The notes: generated by a model from the letters alone, not told the origin. DNA of 64,000 bases from Bdellovibrio reynosensis (GCF_022814725.1 NZ_CP093442.1:1364001-1428000), one strand, 5' to 3'. Numbered from the stretch's first letter, positions 1-9,400 are shown. A program made the numbers and translations.

Positions 1-1
1 A

Positions 2-859
2 GCCGGTTTTGATCTTTGGGCCTTCACCGAATTTGTTCAACGATATGGACTTGAAGATTTCGATGAATCCGTGGCAGCACTTAAAGAGTTAACCTCTAGG
101 TTCACTGGTGAGTTTGCAATCAGACCGTTCTTGATCAAAGAAGAAAAAAGAACACTTAAAGTACTACATCAATGGGCAAAAGACCCCAATCACCACGTGC
201 GAAGATTGGTTTCCGAGGGCTCAAGACCAAGGCTTCCCTGGGGTGAACAGTTAAAGCACTTTATTAAAGACCCCGCGCAAACCATAGAACTTTTAGAAAA
301 ATTAAAATACGACGAAGAACTGTATGTTAGAAAGTCAGTCGCCAATCATTTGAATGATATCTCAAAAGATCATCCAAAACTTGCAGTTCAGGTGGCAAGC
401 AAGTGGCTCAAAGAAGCGCCGGAAAAACATAAAGTAAAGATAAAGTGGATCGTAAAACACGCCTTAAGAACTCTTTTAAAGAAGGGCGATAAGGATGCAT
501 TGAAGCTTTTAGGTTTCGAAAACTTAGCCAAAGTCGAAATCCAAAACTTCAAACTGGCAAAAAAAGAAGTCAAAGTAGGCGACTCGTTAGAATTCGCCTT
601 CGATCTAAAATCCCCAAAAGACTGCCAAGTCATGATCGACTATTTGGTCCACCACCAAAAAAACAACGGCGAAACCGCCCCCAAAGTTTTCAAACTCGCG
701 ATCAAAAACCTAAAGGCCAAAGAAGCTTTGGCTTTAAAAAAGAAACATTCATTCAAACCGATAACCACAAGAACCTACTACCCCGGCACCCACTTCATTG
801 AAATCATGGTCAACGGAGTCCTACTAGCAAAAGCCAAGTTCGAACTAAAAACCAAGTAA
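2..859 (+). CDS. DNA alkylation repair protein, AlkC-like (5' end missing)
   Basis: The reading frame is open to the left edge of the window, so the gene is cut at its 5' end; the GTG at 71 is unlikely to be the true start. The visible part resembles the AlkC (COG4335) group of HEAT-like DNA glycosylases, which remove alkylated bases. Family-like segments are HHVRRLVSEGSRPRLPW, YVRKSVANHLNDISKDHP and KHALRTLLKKGDKDALKLLGF, typical of the helical-repeat DNA-binding face. The last 90 residues form a beta-rich domain (MIDYLVHHQKNNG, TTRTYYPGTHFIE) found in AlkC but not AlkD. The C-terminus is intact and Lys-rich. Family call is confident; substrate range is not readable from sequence. Confidence 0.8.
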   Translation, partial: AGFDLWAFTEFVQRYGLEDFDESVAALKELTSRFTGEFAIRPFLIKEEKRTLKVLHQWAKDPNHHVRRLVSEGSRPRLPWGEQLKHFIKDPAQTIELLEKLKYDEELYVRKSVANHLNDISKDHPKLAVQVASKWLKEAPEKHKVKIKWIVKHALRTLLKKGDKDALKLLGFENLAKVEIQNFKLAKKEVKVGDSLEFAFDLKSPKDCQVMIDYLVHHQKNNGETAPKVFKLAIKNLKAKEALALKKKHSFKPITTRTYYPGTHFIEIMVNGVLLAKAKFELKTK

Positions 860-915
860 CAAAAAGTTTTATGTTACATGCGAACTTGCCCCCAAACTCT
901 CCACCACCGATCCGG

Positions 916-1056
916 TAACGCAGCATGGACGTAAAAAAGAACCAGGCACCTCCAGCGCTCTCGGCAGAGGCACCAAAGTGCTGAGGTATTTCATTTGGAT
1001 ATTTCCGGAGTTTTGACTAACGCACCGTAGACCCAAAAAAGAAGCAGGCACCTTTT
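916..1056. repeat. two copies of the dispersed AAGAAGCAGGCACCTTTT repeat
   Basis: Copy one (916-953) reads TAACGCAGCATGGACG then AAAAAAGAACCAGGCACC. Copy two (1018-1056) reads TAACGCACCGTAGACCC then AAAAAAGAAGCAGGCACCTTTT. They share about 35 positions with each other and with the copy near 19512-19549. A single CCACCACCGATCCGG hairpin-family motif precedes them at 897. No convincing gene lies in 860-1264. Confidence 0.75.
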
Positions 1057-1072
1057 CCCCCTAACAGTTCCA

Positions 1073-1257
1073 GCTTTCGGGATGGATAAAGGGGGCTGCT
1101 CTGCTGGCAAAACCGAGTTCCACAGCGCCCGAAAAATCAGCAGTAGTAATCAGAAAACAAAAGACAAAAAAAAGGGAAGCCAAGATGGCTCCCCTTCGCG
1201 CGAGGACTGTCTGAGTGTTTTGCCAGCAGAGCAGCCCCCTTTAACCAACCCGAAAGC
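1073..1257. repeat. 41-bp inverted repeat just downstream of sahH
   Basis: The arms 1073-1113 and 1217-1257 are reverse complements over 41 bases with two mismatches; the inner 27 bases (1087-1113 and 1217-1243) are perfect. The element starts eight bases beyond the sahH stop codon and encloses about 100 bases that include the sahH terminator. A smaller CCCG-AAAG-CGGG hairpin (1250-1260) lies between the right arm and the stop. Confidence 0.85.
1166..1194 (-). terminator. rho-independent terminator of sahH
   Basis: On the minus strand GGGGAGCCATCTTGGCTTCCC folds into a stem and is followed directly by eight T residues. It lies inside the long inverted repeat, about 70 bases after the sahH stop. 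Confidence 0.8.
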
Positions 1258-1264
1258 GGGTCAA

Positions 1265-2674
1265 TTAGTAACGGTAATGTTCAGGTTTGAACGGACCTTG
1301 TGGAGACATGTGCAAGTACTTAGCTTGTTTTGAAGAAAGCTTAGTCAACTTAACGCCAAGTTTATCCAAGTGAAGTGCCGCCACTTTTTCATCAAGGTGT
1401 TTTGGTAAACGGTAAACCGCAAGCTCTTGGTACTTATCACGGTTCATGAAAAGTTCCATTTGCGCCAAAACTTGGTTTGTGAAGCTGTTCGACATAACGA
1501 AGCTTGGGTGGCCAGTAGCACAACCAAGATTTACCAAGCGGCCTTTTGCAAGGACGATGATTTGTTTGCCGTTTTTCAAAGTGTGGATGTCCACTTGAGG
1601 TTTAACTTCGCGGATTTTTGAATTCTTGTTCAACCAAGCCATGTCGATTTCGATATCGAAGTGACCGATGTTGCACACGATCGCGTTGTTTTTCATAGAG
1701 TTGAAGTGCTTATCAGTGATGATATCGCAGCAGCCAGTCGCTGTTACAAAGATATCAGCGATTTTTGCGGCTTCATCCATAGTAGTAACTTCGAAACCTT
1801 CCATAGCTGCTTGCAATGCGCAGATAGGATCGATTTCAGTGATAAGAACGCGAGCACCAAGACCACGAAGTGAATGCGCAGAACCTTTACCTACGTCGCC
1901 GTAACCAGCAACTACACAGATTTTACCAGCAACCATCACGTCAGTTGCACGTTTGATACCGTCAGCAAGTGATTCGCGGCAACCGTACAAGTTGTCGAAT
2001 TTAGATTTAGTTACAGAGTCATTGATGTTGATTGCAGGAACTTTTAGTTTTCCAGCTTTCAAAAGAACCTCTAGATTGTGAACACCAGTTGTTGTCTCTT
2101 CAGAGATACCGATGATCTTTTTCATTTCTTTTGCAAAACGTGGTTCATGCATCATGTTCGTCAAATCACCACCGTCATCAAGGATCATGTTGAAGCCTTC
2201 TTTGCCCCAGCCAGTGATAGTTTGTTCGATACACCAGTTGAACTCTTCTTCAGTTAGACCTTTCCAAGCAAATACTGGGATACCCGCAGCAGCGATAGCT
2301 ACAGCAGCGTGATCTTGAGTAGAGAAGATGTTGCAAGAAGACCAACGGATTTCAGCGCCCAGTTCTACAAGTGTTTCAATAAGAACTGCAGTTTGGATTG
2401 TCATGTGAAGGCAACCAGAAATGCGTGCACCTTTAAGAGGTTGTTGTTTTTTATATTCTTTACGAAGTGCCATCAAACCTGGCATCTCAGTTTCAGCGAT
2501 TTTGATTTCTTCACGGCCCCATTTAGCCAATTTATCGAAAACCTCTGGGTTTTCCATCGCCTCTTTGCAAACTCTGAAATCGCCAGTAACAGCTTTTGAT
2601 TTCGGTTGAGCTTTAGTAGCAGTCTTTGCGTTTTTTTTCATAGCGGATTTTCCGTTCGTCGTCGTTAATGACAT
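1265..2674 (-). CDS. sahH: adenosylhomocysteinase (S-adenosyl-L-homocysteine hydrolase)
   Basis: This cytosolic enzyme hydrolyses S-adenosylhomocysteine to adenosine and homocysteine, clearing the product of methyltransferases. The 469 residues match family length. The NAD-binding GYGDVGKG is at residues 257-264, preceded by the conserved [18 protein letters not shown] segment, and the protein ends in the characteristic KPEHYRY. The first 28 residues form a Lys/Ala/Thr-rich extension before the catalytic domain. AAGGAT precedes the ATG. The gene lies 48 bases after map in the same direction and could be co-transcribed with it; no SAH riboswitch is visible in that short gap. Its 3' end carries a strong terminator nested in a long inverted repeat. 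Confidence 0.97.
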   Translation of the reverse strand: MSLTTTNGKSAMKKNAKTATKAQPKSKAVTGDFRVCKEAMENPEVFDKLAKWGREEIKIAETEMPGLMALRKEYKKQQPLKGARISGCLHMTIQTAVLIETLVELGAEIRWSSCNIFSTQDHAAVAIAAAGIPVFAWKGLTEEEFNWCIEQTITGWGKEGFNMILDDGGDLTNMMHEPRFAKEMKKIIGISEETTTGVHNLEVLLKAGKLKVPAININDSVTKSKFDNLYGCRESLADGIKRATDVMVAGKICVVAGYGDVGKGSAHSLRGLGARVLITEIDPICALQAAMEGFEVTTMDEAAKIADIFVTATGCCDIITDKHFNSMKNNAIVCNIGHFDIEIDMAWLNKNSKIREVKPQVDIHTLKNGKQIIVLAKGRLVNLGCATGHPSFVMSNSFTNQVLAQMELFMNRDKYQELAVYRLPKHLDEKVAALHLDKLGVKLTKLSSKQAKYLHMSPQGPFKPEHYRY

Positions 2675-2722
2675 TGATTTATCCTTACGTTGTTACTTAT
2701 CAAAATTAATTCAAAAAAAGTT

Positions 2723-3487
2723 CTAAGGTAAAGTCAGAACTTCGTAGCCGGTGTCAGTCACAAGCACCGTGTGCTCAAACTGCGCTGATAACAAGCCATC
2801 GGCCGTGTGATAATATTTAATACTCGATCCGTGGATGGAATATTCAATAATCTCATCAGTACCCTGATTTACCATAGGCTCTACAGTGATACAATGGAAG
2901 GGAACAAGGCGATCCCCTTTTCCTTTTTTCCCGAATGAAGGAACAAATGGCTCCTCATGGAAAATACGCCCCACACCGTGACCACCGATTTCTTTGACAG
3001 TGGTGTACCCCTTACGAGTCACAAGCTTATTGGTTTCAAAACCAATATCACCCGTGAATCCATTCGGAGTGATCATCTCAATCCCCTTGTCGCGGGCCAT
3101 CATCGCGGTTTCTACAAGATCTTTAGCTTCATCAGAAACATTGCCGATCATGTACATTTTTGAAGTATCACCAAAGAAACCATCAATCCAGGCAGTGACA
3201 TCGACGTTGATGATATCGCCATCTTTAAGAATGGTCTTATCATCAGGAACACCATGACAAACTACCTCATTCACTGAAGTGCAAGTGTACTTAGGATAAC
3301 CATGATAACCCAAACAAGCGGACTTCGCCCCTTTAGTCATCATGAAATCATTGGCCAACTTATCAATCTCGTTGGTTGTGATCCCGGCTTTTACGTATTT
3401 ATCAAGATAGGTCAATGTATCGGCTGCAATACGGCAAGCACGAGTCATCTTTTTGATTTCTTCTAACGAAAGAGGCTTAATTCCCAT
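2723..3487 (-). CDS. map: methionine aminopeptidase, type I
   Basis: Removes the initiator methionine from nascent proteins. The 254 residues are the compact type Ia form without an N-terminal zinc extension. The five metal ligands are all present by alignment to the known pattern: D96 (INVDVTAW), D107 (FFGDTSK), H170 (IGGHGVGRIFHEEP), E203 (ITVEPM) and E238 (SAQFEHTVLVT). No strong Shine-Dalgarno sequence precedes the ATG, whose bases can pair weakly with ACCCAT upstream. It lies directly upstream of sahH. The 170 bases before the gene contain no other coding sequence. Confidence 0.96.
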   Translation of the reverse strand: MGIKPLSLEEIKKMTRACRIAADTLTYLDKYVKAGITTNEIDKLANDFMMTKGAKSACLGYHGYPKYTCTSVNEVVCHGVPDDKTILKDGDIINVDVTAWIDGFFGDTSKMYMIGNVSDEAKDLVETAMMARDKGIEMITPNGFTGDIGFETNKLVTRKGYTTVKEIGGHGVGRIFHEEPFVPSFGKKGKGDRLVPFHCITVEPMVNQGTDEIIEYSIHGSSIKYYHTADGLLSAQFEHTVLVTDTGYEVLTLP

Positions 3488-3715
3488 AGACCGACTTTAT
3501 AACATGGGTCTAGCTACTTGGATAGGCCGTAAATTGCGGAAAATAAGAGAGAAATTTCACTCTAAGCATCAAATTCAATAAATAAGAATTGAATGGTCTT
3601 CCATAACAACCCTGCCCCAAAAACAGACCAAAGAAAGCTAGAAGCATTCCCATAAAGCCACAACTAAGTTAAAAAATGAATCCGCCCCTGCGAACACAAA
3701 GTGCAGCATCCCCGT

Positions 3716-3767
3716 AGCGACGACGAAGTCGAGCACCAAAGGCGACCACGAAGTGGAGCAAGGTACG
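3716..3767. repeat. two 26-bp units with covarying mini-hairpins
   Basis: Units starting at 3716 and 3742 share the frame GCGA-stem-GAA-stem-GAGCA. In the first the stem is CGAC/GTCG and in the second CCAC/GTGG, so both sides changed together while loop and flanks stayed fixed. Spacing is exactly 26 bases. Confidence 0.6.
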
Positions 3768-3780
3768 AAAACAGAGCCAA

Positions 3781-3932
3781 GGGTTGATCAAAAAGGGTCG
3801 TATACAAGGCGGACTGGTATTCCCGCAGCGCAGGCGTGGCAGCGCCACGTCGGAGCGAGGACAATACCAGTCCAACGCAGCCCGAAGGGTGAATGGCAAA
3901 GCCATTCATAGACGACCCTTTTTCATCAACCC
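3781..3932. repeat. structured intergenic element, copy A
   Basis: Outer arms 3781-3801 and 3912-3932 pair over 21 bases with one mismatch. Inside are GCAAGGCGGA-type (here ACAAGGCGGA) and CAACGCAG boxes, an 11-bp stem (GGACTGGTATT with AATACCAGTCC), a 6-bp hairpin CGTGGC-AGC-GCCACG, and a separate GAATGGC-AAA-GCCATTC hairpin near the right arm. The payload matches copies B, C and D. It lies downstream of the SWIB gene terminator. The rest of 3488-4000 holds no convincing gene. Confidence 0.8.
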
Positions 3933-3942
3933 GCCTCGAAGG

Positions 3943-3978
3943 CAAAAAAAAAAAGCCTGGGTAATCCCAGGCTTTTTT
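3943..3978 (-). terminator. terminator of the SWIB-domain gene
   Basis: A GCCTGGG-ATTA-CCCAGGC stem is flanked by A and T tracts on both sides. On the minus strand it ends in eleven T residues. It can work in both directions and sits about 25 bases after the stop codon at 4001. Confidence 0.85.
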
Positions 3979-4000
3979 CGACTTAGTTAAAATCTAAGGC

Positions 4001-4405
4001 CTATTTAAGGTGCTTAGAAACTAGTTTAGTCATATCGAACATAGAAACAGTAGTTTTTCCGCCGAAAACTTCTTTAAGTTTTGCATCAGCGTTGATGTTT
4101 CTTCTGTTTTTAGAATCTTGAAGATTGTTCTTTTTGATGTAAGCCCAAAGTTTTTTAACAACTTCAGTGCGTGGAAGTGGAGAAGCACCAACAACTGCTG
4201 CCAAAGCTGCAGATGGAGTCAACGCTTTCATGAATGCAGCGTTTGGTTTACGTGCAGATTTTGCTTTTGGAGCAGCTTTTTTAGCAGCAGCTTTTTTAGG
4301 AGCAGCAGCTTTTTTTGGAGCAGCTTTTTTCGCAGTAGCTTTTTTTGCAGGAGCAGCTTTTTTAGCTGCAGCTTTCTTAGTGGTAGCTTTCTTAGCTTTC
4401 GCCAT
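4001..4405 (-). CDS. Lys/Ala-rich histone-H1-like tail fused to a SWIB/MDM2 domain
   Basis: Residues 1-50 are almost only lysine, alanine and proline (repeats such as KKAAPKKAAA), like the C-terminal tail of histone H1, and should bind DNA non-specifically. Residues 53-134 match the SWIB domain pattern: LTPSAALAAVVGASPLPRTE, KLWAYIKKNNLQDSKNRR, then a KLKEVFGG segment and a C-terminal helix. SWIB domains occur in eukaryotic chromatin remodellers, chlamydiae and some other bacteria. The likely role is in nucleoid compaction or DNA topology; this is inferred. The gene has its own terminator, and AGGAGG lies just before the ATG. The tail codons (GCT, AAA) are highly repetitive, so tail length may vary between strains. 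Confidence 0.85.
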   Translation of the reverse strand: MAKAKKATTKKAAAKKAAPAKKATAKKAAPKKAAAPKKAAAKKAAPKAKSARKPNAAFMKALTPSAALAAVVGASPLPRTEVVKKLWAYIKKNNLQDSKNRRNINADAKLKEVFGGKTTVSMFDMTKLVSKHLK

Positions 4406-4538
4406 TCGTAATTCCTCCGTTAGGTTTTTAGTCTCGTTTTTTATACGAATGAGCTTAGTGTGTATCTAAGTCCAGTCGTTTGTCCAAAAAAAAATGCAGG
4501 TAAAATCATTTTTTTTTCAACACCTTCAAAGGGAAAAT

Positions 4539-4640
4539 CCCTGAAAACGGCCTTTTTCCCCTCGGAAAACCCGTTTTTTCCCTAGGAAAATGGCTGTTTT
4601 ACCTATGAAAAAGGCCTATTTCCCTAGGGAAAAATGCTTC
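4539..4640. repeat. five degenerate 21-22-bp tandem units upstream of two divergent genes
   Basis: Units beginning near 4539, 4558, 4580, 4601 and 4622 follow the pattern CCTNNGAAAANGGCNTNTTTCC. They fill most of the gap between the SWIB gene and the J-domain-like gene, where both upstream regions lie. The units are imperfect, which suggests an old array or repeated binding sites. Confidence 0.55.
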
Positions 4641-4665
4641 TGGACTAAGGCAAAACCCACCTGAA

Positions 4666-4673
4666 CCGATAAG
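4666..4673 (+). promoter_or_regulatory. CCGATAAG motif six bases before ATG
   Basis: The motif resembles the FliA (sigma-28) -10 box GCCGATAA and is preceded at the expected distance by TAAGGCAA (4646-4653), a weak match to TAAAGTTT. The same motif and spacing occur before the next two genes. Confidence 0.4.
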
Positions 4674-4679
4674 TTCAGC

Positions 4680-5084
4680 ATGAGTTTTCAAGCAAGTTTT
4701 AAGCAGATTCTTAGAGAGAAAATGGGTGAAAACACCTCTTCCTCCTCTGCTAAAATGACGGATCCCTCTTTGAACGACCCTGCTCACATGGCTTATTTGC
4801 TAGGGAAAATAGGTCGTTTGGAGTTACAAACTCCCCGTGGACAATATCCTGCGCCGAAGGTACGTCCACAACGAAAGCCCCACTCTTTCAATCACTCACA
4901 ACGCCAAGCTTATGAATTCATGAAGTCATGGATCCATGATCTTAACGAAGGCTTTACTGCCAACGAATTGAAGAAAGCTTTCCGTCAGGCTGCGATCATT
5001 TTGCATCCCGATCACGGGGGGAACACTGAACAATTCATCGATCTTAAAGCTCACTATGAGACGTTAAAAGGTCTAACTCCTTAA
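4680..5084 (+). CDS. small protein with a C-terminal J-domain-like region
   Basis: The C-terminal 65 residues contain ELKKAFRQAAIILHPDHGG followed by a FIDLKAHYETLKG helix. This is the second half of a DnaJ J domain with its HPD loop, the motif that stimulates Hsp70 ATPase. The N-terminal part is Ser/Pro-rich and looks disordered. No G/F or zinc-finger region follows, so it is not a full DnaJ. The start is uncertain: ATG 4680 has no Shine-Dalgarno sequence but sits six bases after CCGATAAG, whereas ATG 4722 (MGENTSSSS) follows AGAGAG. If the motif is a promoter, transcription would begin at about 4680 and 4722 would be the natural start. A dnaK partner is encoded in this window. Confidence 0.75.
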   Translation: MSFQASFKQILREKMGENTSSSSAKMTDPSLNDPAHMAYLLGKIGRLELQTPRGQYPAPKVRPQRKPHSFNHSQRQAYEFMKSWIHDLNEGFTANELKKAFRQAAIILHPDHGGNTEQFIDLKAHYETLKGLTP

Positions 5085-5130
5085 AAATCTTTTATAAACA
5101 CGAATACATTAATATTACCTACATGAAATT

Positions 5131-5138
5131 CCGATAGG
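5131..5138 (+). promoter_or_regulatory. CCGATAGG motif six bases before ATG
   Basis: Same motif and spacing as at 4666 and 6474. The preceding bases ATT are shared with the copy at 6474. No good -35 box was seen. Confidence 0.35.
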
Positions 5139-5144
5139 TCGGTT

Positions 5145-6428
5145 ATGCGCGACCTTGAGTTTACATCTAATGAAGCATTTAAAAAGAGACTTACCTACTT
5201 TAAGGTTATCTATGCATTGGGTGTTTCGGTCTGCTTAATCTACTTAGCTAAATACAATTTCGAATACAAAACCACAGAGTACAATCACGTCTTAATCCCC
5301 GGCTGGCTTGGTTTTGCCATCATTCCCCTTCTGATGATGAAGCTTACAAAGAACTTCCTTTGGTCAGCCTTAACCCTGTCGTTCTTTGCGATTGGGATGC
5401 TGACTTATCTTTTATATACAGCGGGCGGAGCTGAAGCTCCCGGAATTTTCTGGTTAGCTGCTGTGCCCTTGGTGCTTGGGGTTTTAATAGGATTGCCTGG
5501 TTCTTTAGCAGGATACATCATTGTTACCGTCATCATCACCGTCTTTTGGTGGCTGCATGTTTCTCGTATTGGGCCCAATGTGATTCACGATTACGGCAAT
5601 TATGAAAAGGAAAAGAGCTTTAATCTTATCACCTTCCTGCTGTTTTCATGCTTCACAACCCATCAATATATTAAGAGCGAAGAACGCCACCTGAAGCGCC
5701 TGCAAAAACAAAACAGCGATGTGGAAAACTTATTACGGGTCCTTATTCATGACGTGGCGAATACCTTGACTGGAATGACTTCAAATTTGTTACGCGCCAA
5801 AGAAGGGCCAAGGGCTTTTTCTAGTGTTGAGTTTGAGCGAATGGAAAAGGCTGTTGATGATATTCAAAATCTGCTTTCCCAAGTGCGACACCTTAAGTCA
5901 GTTAAAGATGGTAAGGCAGAGTTACCTTTAAAACCTCTATCTTTAGCTCTGGTCCTGAATGAAGTTTATGAGTCCACTCTTTCCCAGGCCCAGCGTAAGG
6001 GTATTAAGCTGTCTTTAGAACTCTCGCGGGATCGAATGATGATTAACGCCGAGCGAACGATACTAAGCAACGTAGTGCTGCTAAATCTGATGAGTAATGC
6101 CATTAAGTTTTCACATCCCGGCGAGCGCATTGACGTGCGGGCCTTTTCTAAGGACGAAGGGGTGATTGTTGAAATTCAAGATTATGGTATTGGCATTCCG
6201 ACTGAAATCTTAGAGCAAATCTTTAGTTTGCAAGCAAAGACCTCTCGCCCGGGAACCCAAGGGGAAAAAGGCACGGGTTACGGCATGCCGTTAGCCAAAG
6301 AGTATTTGCAGCTTATGGATGGCAGTCTTGAAATCCATTCGCAAATTGAGGCAACCCCAGACCGCCCGCGCGGGACTATTGTAAGGCTCAGACTTCCATT
6401 AGCGAAGGTGCATGCAGAGCCGTCTTAA
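5145..6428 (+). CDS. membrane-bound sensor histidine kinase
   Basis: Five or six hydrophobic helices fill residues 20-175, with no large periplasmic loop, so the signal may be sensed in or near the membrane. A linker helix leads to the dimerisation helix with phospho-acceptor H202 in LLRVLIHDVANTLTG. The ATPase domain shows the N box (LLNLMSNAIKFSHPGE), G1 (DYGIGIP) and G2 (GEKGTGYGMPLAKEY) motifs. No response regulator gene is adjacent, so it is an orphan kinase with an unknown partner. It lies 59 bases before the fibre gene, which shares the same upstream CCGATARG motif; a regulatory link between them is speculative. Confidence 0.9.
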   Translation: MRDLEFTSNEAFKKRLTYFKVIYALGVSVCLIYLAKYNFEYKTTEYNHVLIPGWLGFAIIPLLMMKLTKNFLWSALTLSFFAIGMLTYLLYTAGGAEAPGIFWLAAVPLVLGVLIGLPGSLAGYIIVTVIITVFWWLHVSRIGPNVIHDYGNYEKEKSFNLITFLLFSCFTTHQYIKSEERHLKRLQKQNSDVENLLRVLIHDVANTLTGMTSNLLRAKEGPRAFSSVEFERMEKAVDDIQNLLSQVRHLKSVKDGKAELPLKPLSLALVLNEVYESTLSQAQRKGIKLSLELSRDRMMINAERTILSNVVLLNLMSNAIKFSHPGERIDVRAFSKDEGVIVEIQDYGIGIPTEILEQIFSLQAKTSRPGTQGEKGTGYGMPLAKEYLQLMDGSLEIHSQIEATPDRPRGTIVRLRLPLAKVHAEPS

Positions 6429-6473
6429 AATGAGAATTGAGTCCCTTGGACTCTGCAGAATCCTGTTAAAATT

Positions 6474-6481
6474 CCGATAAG
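6474..6481 (+). promoter_or_regulatory. CCGATAAG motif six bases before ATG of the fibre gene
   Basis: Third instance of the motif with identical spacing (six bases to ATG 6488). It reads ATTCCGATAAG, close to a FliA -10 box. If used as a promoter, the transcript would be nearly leaderless. Confidence 0.4.
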
Positions 6482-6487
6482 ATAGCT

Positions 6488-9400
6488 ATGAAAAAACGGA
6501 ACGTATTTGCCGCGTTACTTCTTCTTTTTAGTCTGACTGCTTATGCCGTCCCAGGTTCTTTAACCTATCAAGGGCGCATTAAAGATTCTCAAGGGCAAGG
6601 CCTCGAAGTGAATGGTGTTGTTTTCGAATTCACCATCATGAATCCGACAGGCACTTGTGCACTTTATCGCGAAACTTCCAATGCGGTGGATATGCGCAAC
6701 TCTACGGGTGTGTTCGATGTTCCAATTGGCACAGGCACTAAGAACTTCCCTGCTGCGGCGGGCTTTAAACTTCTTGATAGTTTTGATAATAGCGCTGCCC
6801 TTTCTTGTGAAGGCGGCGGCACGTACACTCCCCTTGTTGATGACAAGCGAGTTTTACGTGTGCAATTTCATGATGGCACGGGTTGGAAATTAATTTCCCC
6901 TGACAGTGAGATTCGCTCTGTTCCTTTTGCGGGTCACGCCAAAGTAGCACAGACTGCTTTAAAACTTGGAAGCAATGTCGCAAGTGATTTTGTAGCGAAA
7001 TCTTCTTTGCCGGTTTGTGCGGCTGGCGAATATCTTCGTCATATTGCCCCTTCGGGAACTTTCGTTTGCTCGGCTCCTAGCGTACCCGGTGCAAATGTAA
7101 CTGGTAACATTGCTGGAAGCGCCGCAGGCTTTACTGGTTCGCTTGTTGGGGATGTCTCAGGAACTCAAGGCGCTACGAGTGTAGATAAGATCAAAGGTGT
7201 CACGGTCGATATGACTGGTATCGCCTCTGGTAAAGTTTTGAAATACGACGGGTCCAAGTGGGCTCCGGCGGATGATGCTGGCACTGCAGGAAGTTTGACG
7301 GGTTTGACTGGTGATGTGACTTCTTCAGGAAGTCCGGTGGCAACGGTCACTTTAGCTGATGGCACTGTTGCTACGGCGAAGATCGTTGATGGTGCTGTAA
7401 ATTCAGCAAAAATTTTAGATGCTACAATCGTCGACGCTGATATCGCTGCAGGTGCTGCAATTGTTGATACGAAACTTGCGACAATCTCTACGGCTGGGAA
7501 AGTTTCAGGCAGTGCGATTACTTCTGGAACTATCGCTGGCACTACTGCAATTAACACGAGTGGCTTAATTCAAACTTCAAACGGCTTCCGCGTTTATCAA
7601 GGTGCCAATTATGTAGAACTTAAAGCTCCTGCTGCTTTGGCTGGAGATTTAACTTTTAAACTTCCAGATACACTTGGCTCTAGTGGTCAGGTGCTGACTA
7701 ATAATGGTAGCGGAAATTTGACGTGGTCGACTCCGGCTGTGGGTTCGGTGACTTCTGTTTCAGCAAGTGCGCCGTTAGCTAGCAGTGGTGGCGCGACCCC
7801 GACGATTTCACTTTCAGATACGGTGACTGCAGGTACGGCGACTAAGATCACTTACAATGCGAAGGGTTTGGTTACTGGGGGAGCTTCTTTAGTTGCGGGT
7901 GATATTCCGAATCTAACTGGTGATGTGACTTCCACTGGTGGAGCTGCGTCTACGAAAGTCGTCAAAATTCAAAACGTCGGTGTTGTTTCTACGACGCCTT
8001 TAACGGGACAGGCTTTCCTTTTTGACGGTACTAATTGGGGTATCCAGTATTTTGGTTTTGGGCAAATGCGCTCGACAACTACGGGTAACTTGCAGATGCC
8101 GACTTCGTGTTCGACTGCTGACAAAACTTTGACTTGGTCAGCAATCACCGACACGTTTGCTTGTACGACGATTGCGATTGCCAATACTCAAGTTTCCGGT
8201 TTGGGAACGGCTTCAACTAAAAACTTTGGTACTTCTGCAGGTCAGCTAGTGGAACTTGATGGTGGCGCTAGAATCCCCGCTTCACTTCTTCCGGTTGCTG
8301 CCGGCGGAGTGCTTGTTGATGGCGGTAACACTACGGGTGCTGCGATTTCAGTTGGTGCTAACGATGACCATAGTCTTCTTTTAAAAACGAATAACGCCAC
8401 AAGGATCACGGTTGCGAATTCAGGAAATGTGGGCGTCGGTTATGGCAGTCCTGCTGTACAACTAGACGTTGCAAGCAAGGCGCGCGTAGTTGATGCTGCG
8501 ACAGCATATTTAATGATTAACGGTGATAGCGGAAACACCCAAGGCGATGCCGGTGAAGTGACTGGCGTTTTGGGGTTCGGCTCTGATGGCGCAAATACAG
8601 CCGGTGTTCCTGCCAATGGAATGACTTTAGAGCATTTGAATTTTGCCGGCACCCATGCTTTGGCTTTTAGACATTATAATGCAAGTACTATGGTTGAAAG
8701 AATGCGCATCAATAATGATGGTAAAGTAGGTATCGGTACTACTGCCCCTATTGGTACTTTAGATATCGTCGCAAACAACAGCAGCTATCTTCGTATTCAA
8801 CAATCTTCTGCCGATACCAATGCACCAGCTGTCGCATTTGCTAAATCTAGAGGAGATATAACGACTCCAGCAGCGGTTCTTTCTGGTGACCGCATCATGG
8901 GTCTTTATGGTCAGGCTTATCATTCCGGCAACGCCTTCACCGCTAATATCGCTGCTATTCAATTTCTTGCAGCGGAAAACATAACGGCTTCAGCACAAGG
9001 TAGCTCTATTGATTTTGGCACGACCCCAATTGGTTCAACTACTAGATCAACTCGCATGACCTTGGGACCAAATGGTTACTTGGGGATTGGACAAAGTTCG
9101 CCCGTAGTTCCATTGCATGTAAGATCAGCGCTAGCTACAACAGCTACTCATCCTTATCGCGCTGGTATTATCGCTGAAGGCGAAGGAACAGATGTGACAG
9201 GTCGAATCGGCTTAAAAACTTCAAGTGCGACTGAGTCCCCTGTTCTTTTGGGATATCGATCTCGAGGCACTATTGCTTCCCCTACCACACTCTCTTCGGG
9301 TGATGTGGTTTTATCTATCGTCGGAAGTGGTTACGATGGCACGGCTTGGTCGGCTGGTGCTAATAGTGGAGAAATGCATTTCGTTACGACGGAAGCGCAT

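Noticed and set aside
2675-2722. SAH riboswitch before sahH
   Set aside because: Only 48 bases separate map and sahH, and no riboswitch-like pairing was found.
3664-3990. Open frames of 68-93 residues across element A
   Set aside because: They are reading frames through an inverted repeat; their Arg-rich, low-complexity composition reflects the repeat.
4118-4469. Ser/Phe/Ala-rich frames opposite the SWIB gene
   Set aside because: They are antisense shadows of the Lys/Ala repeat.
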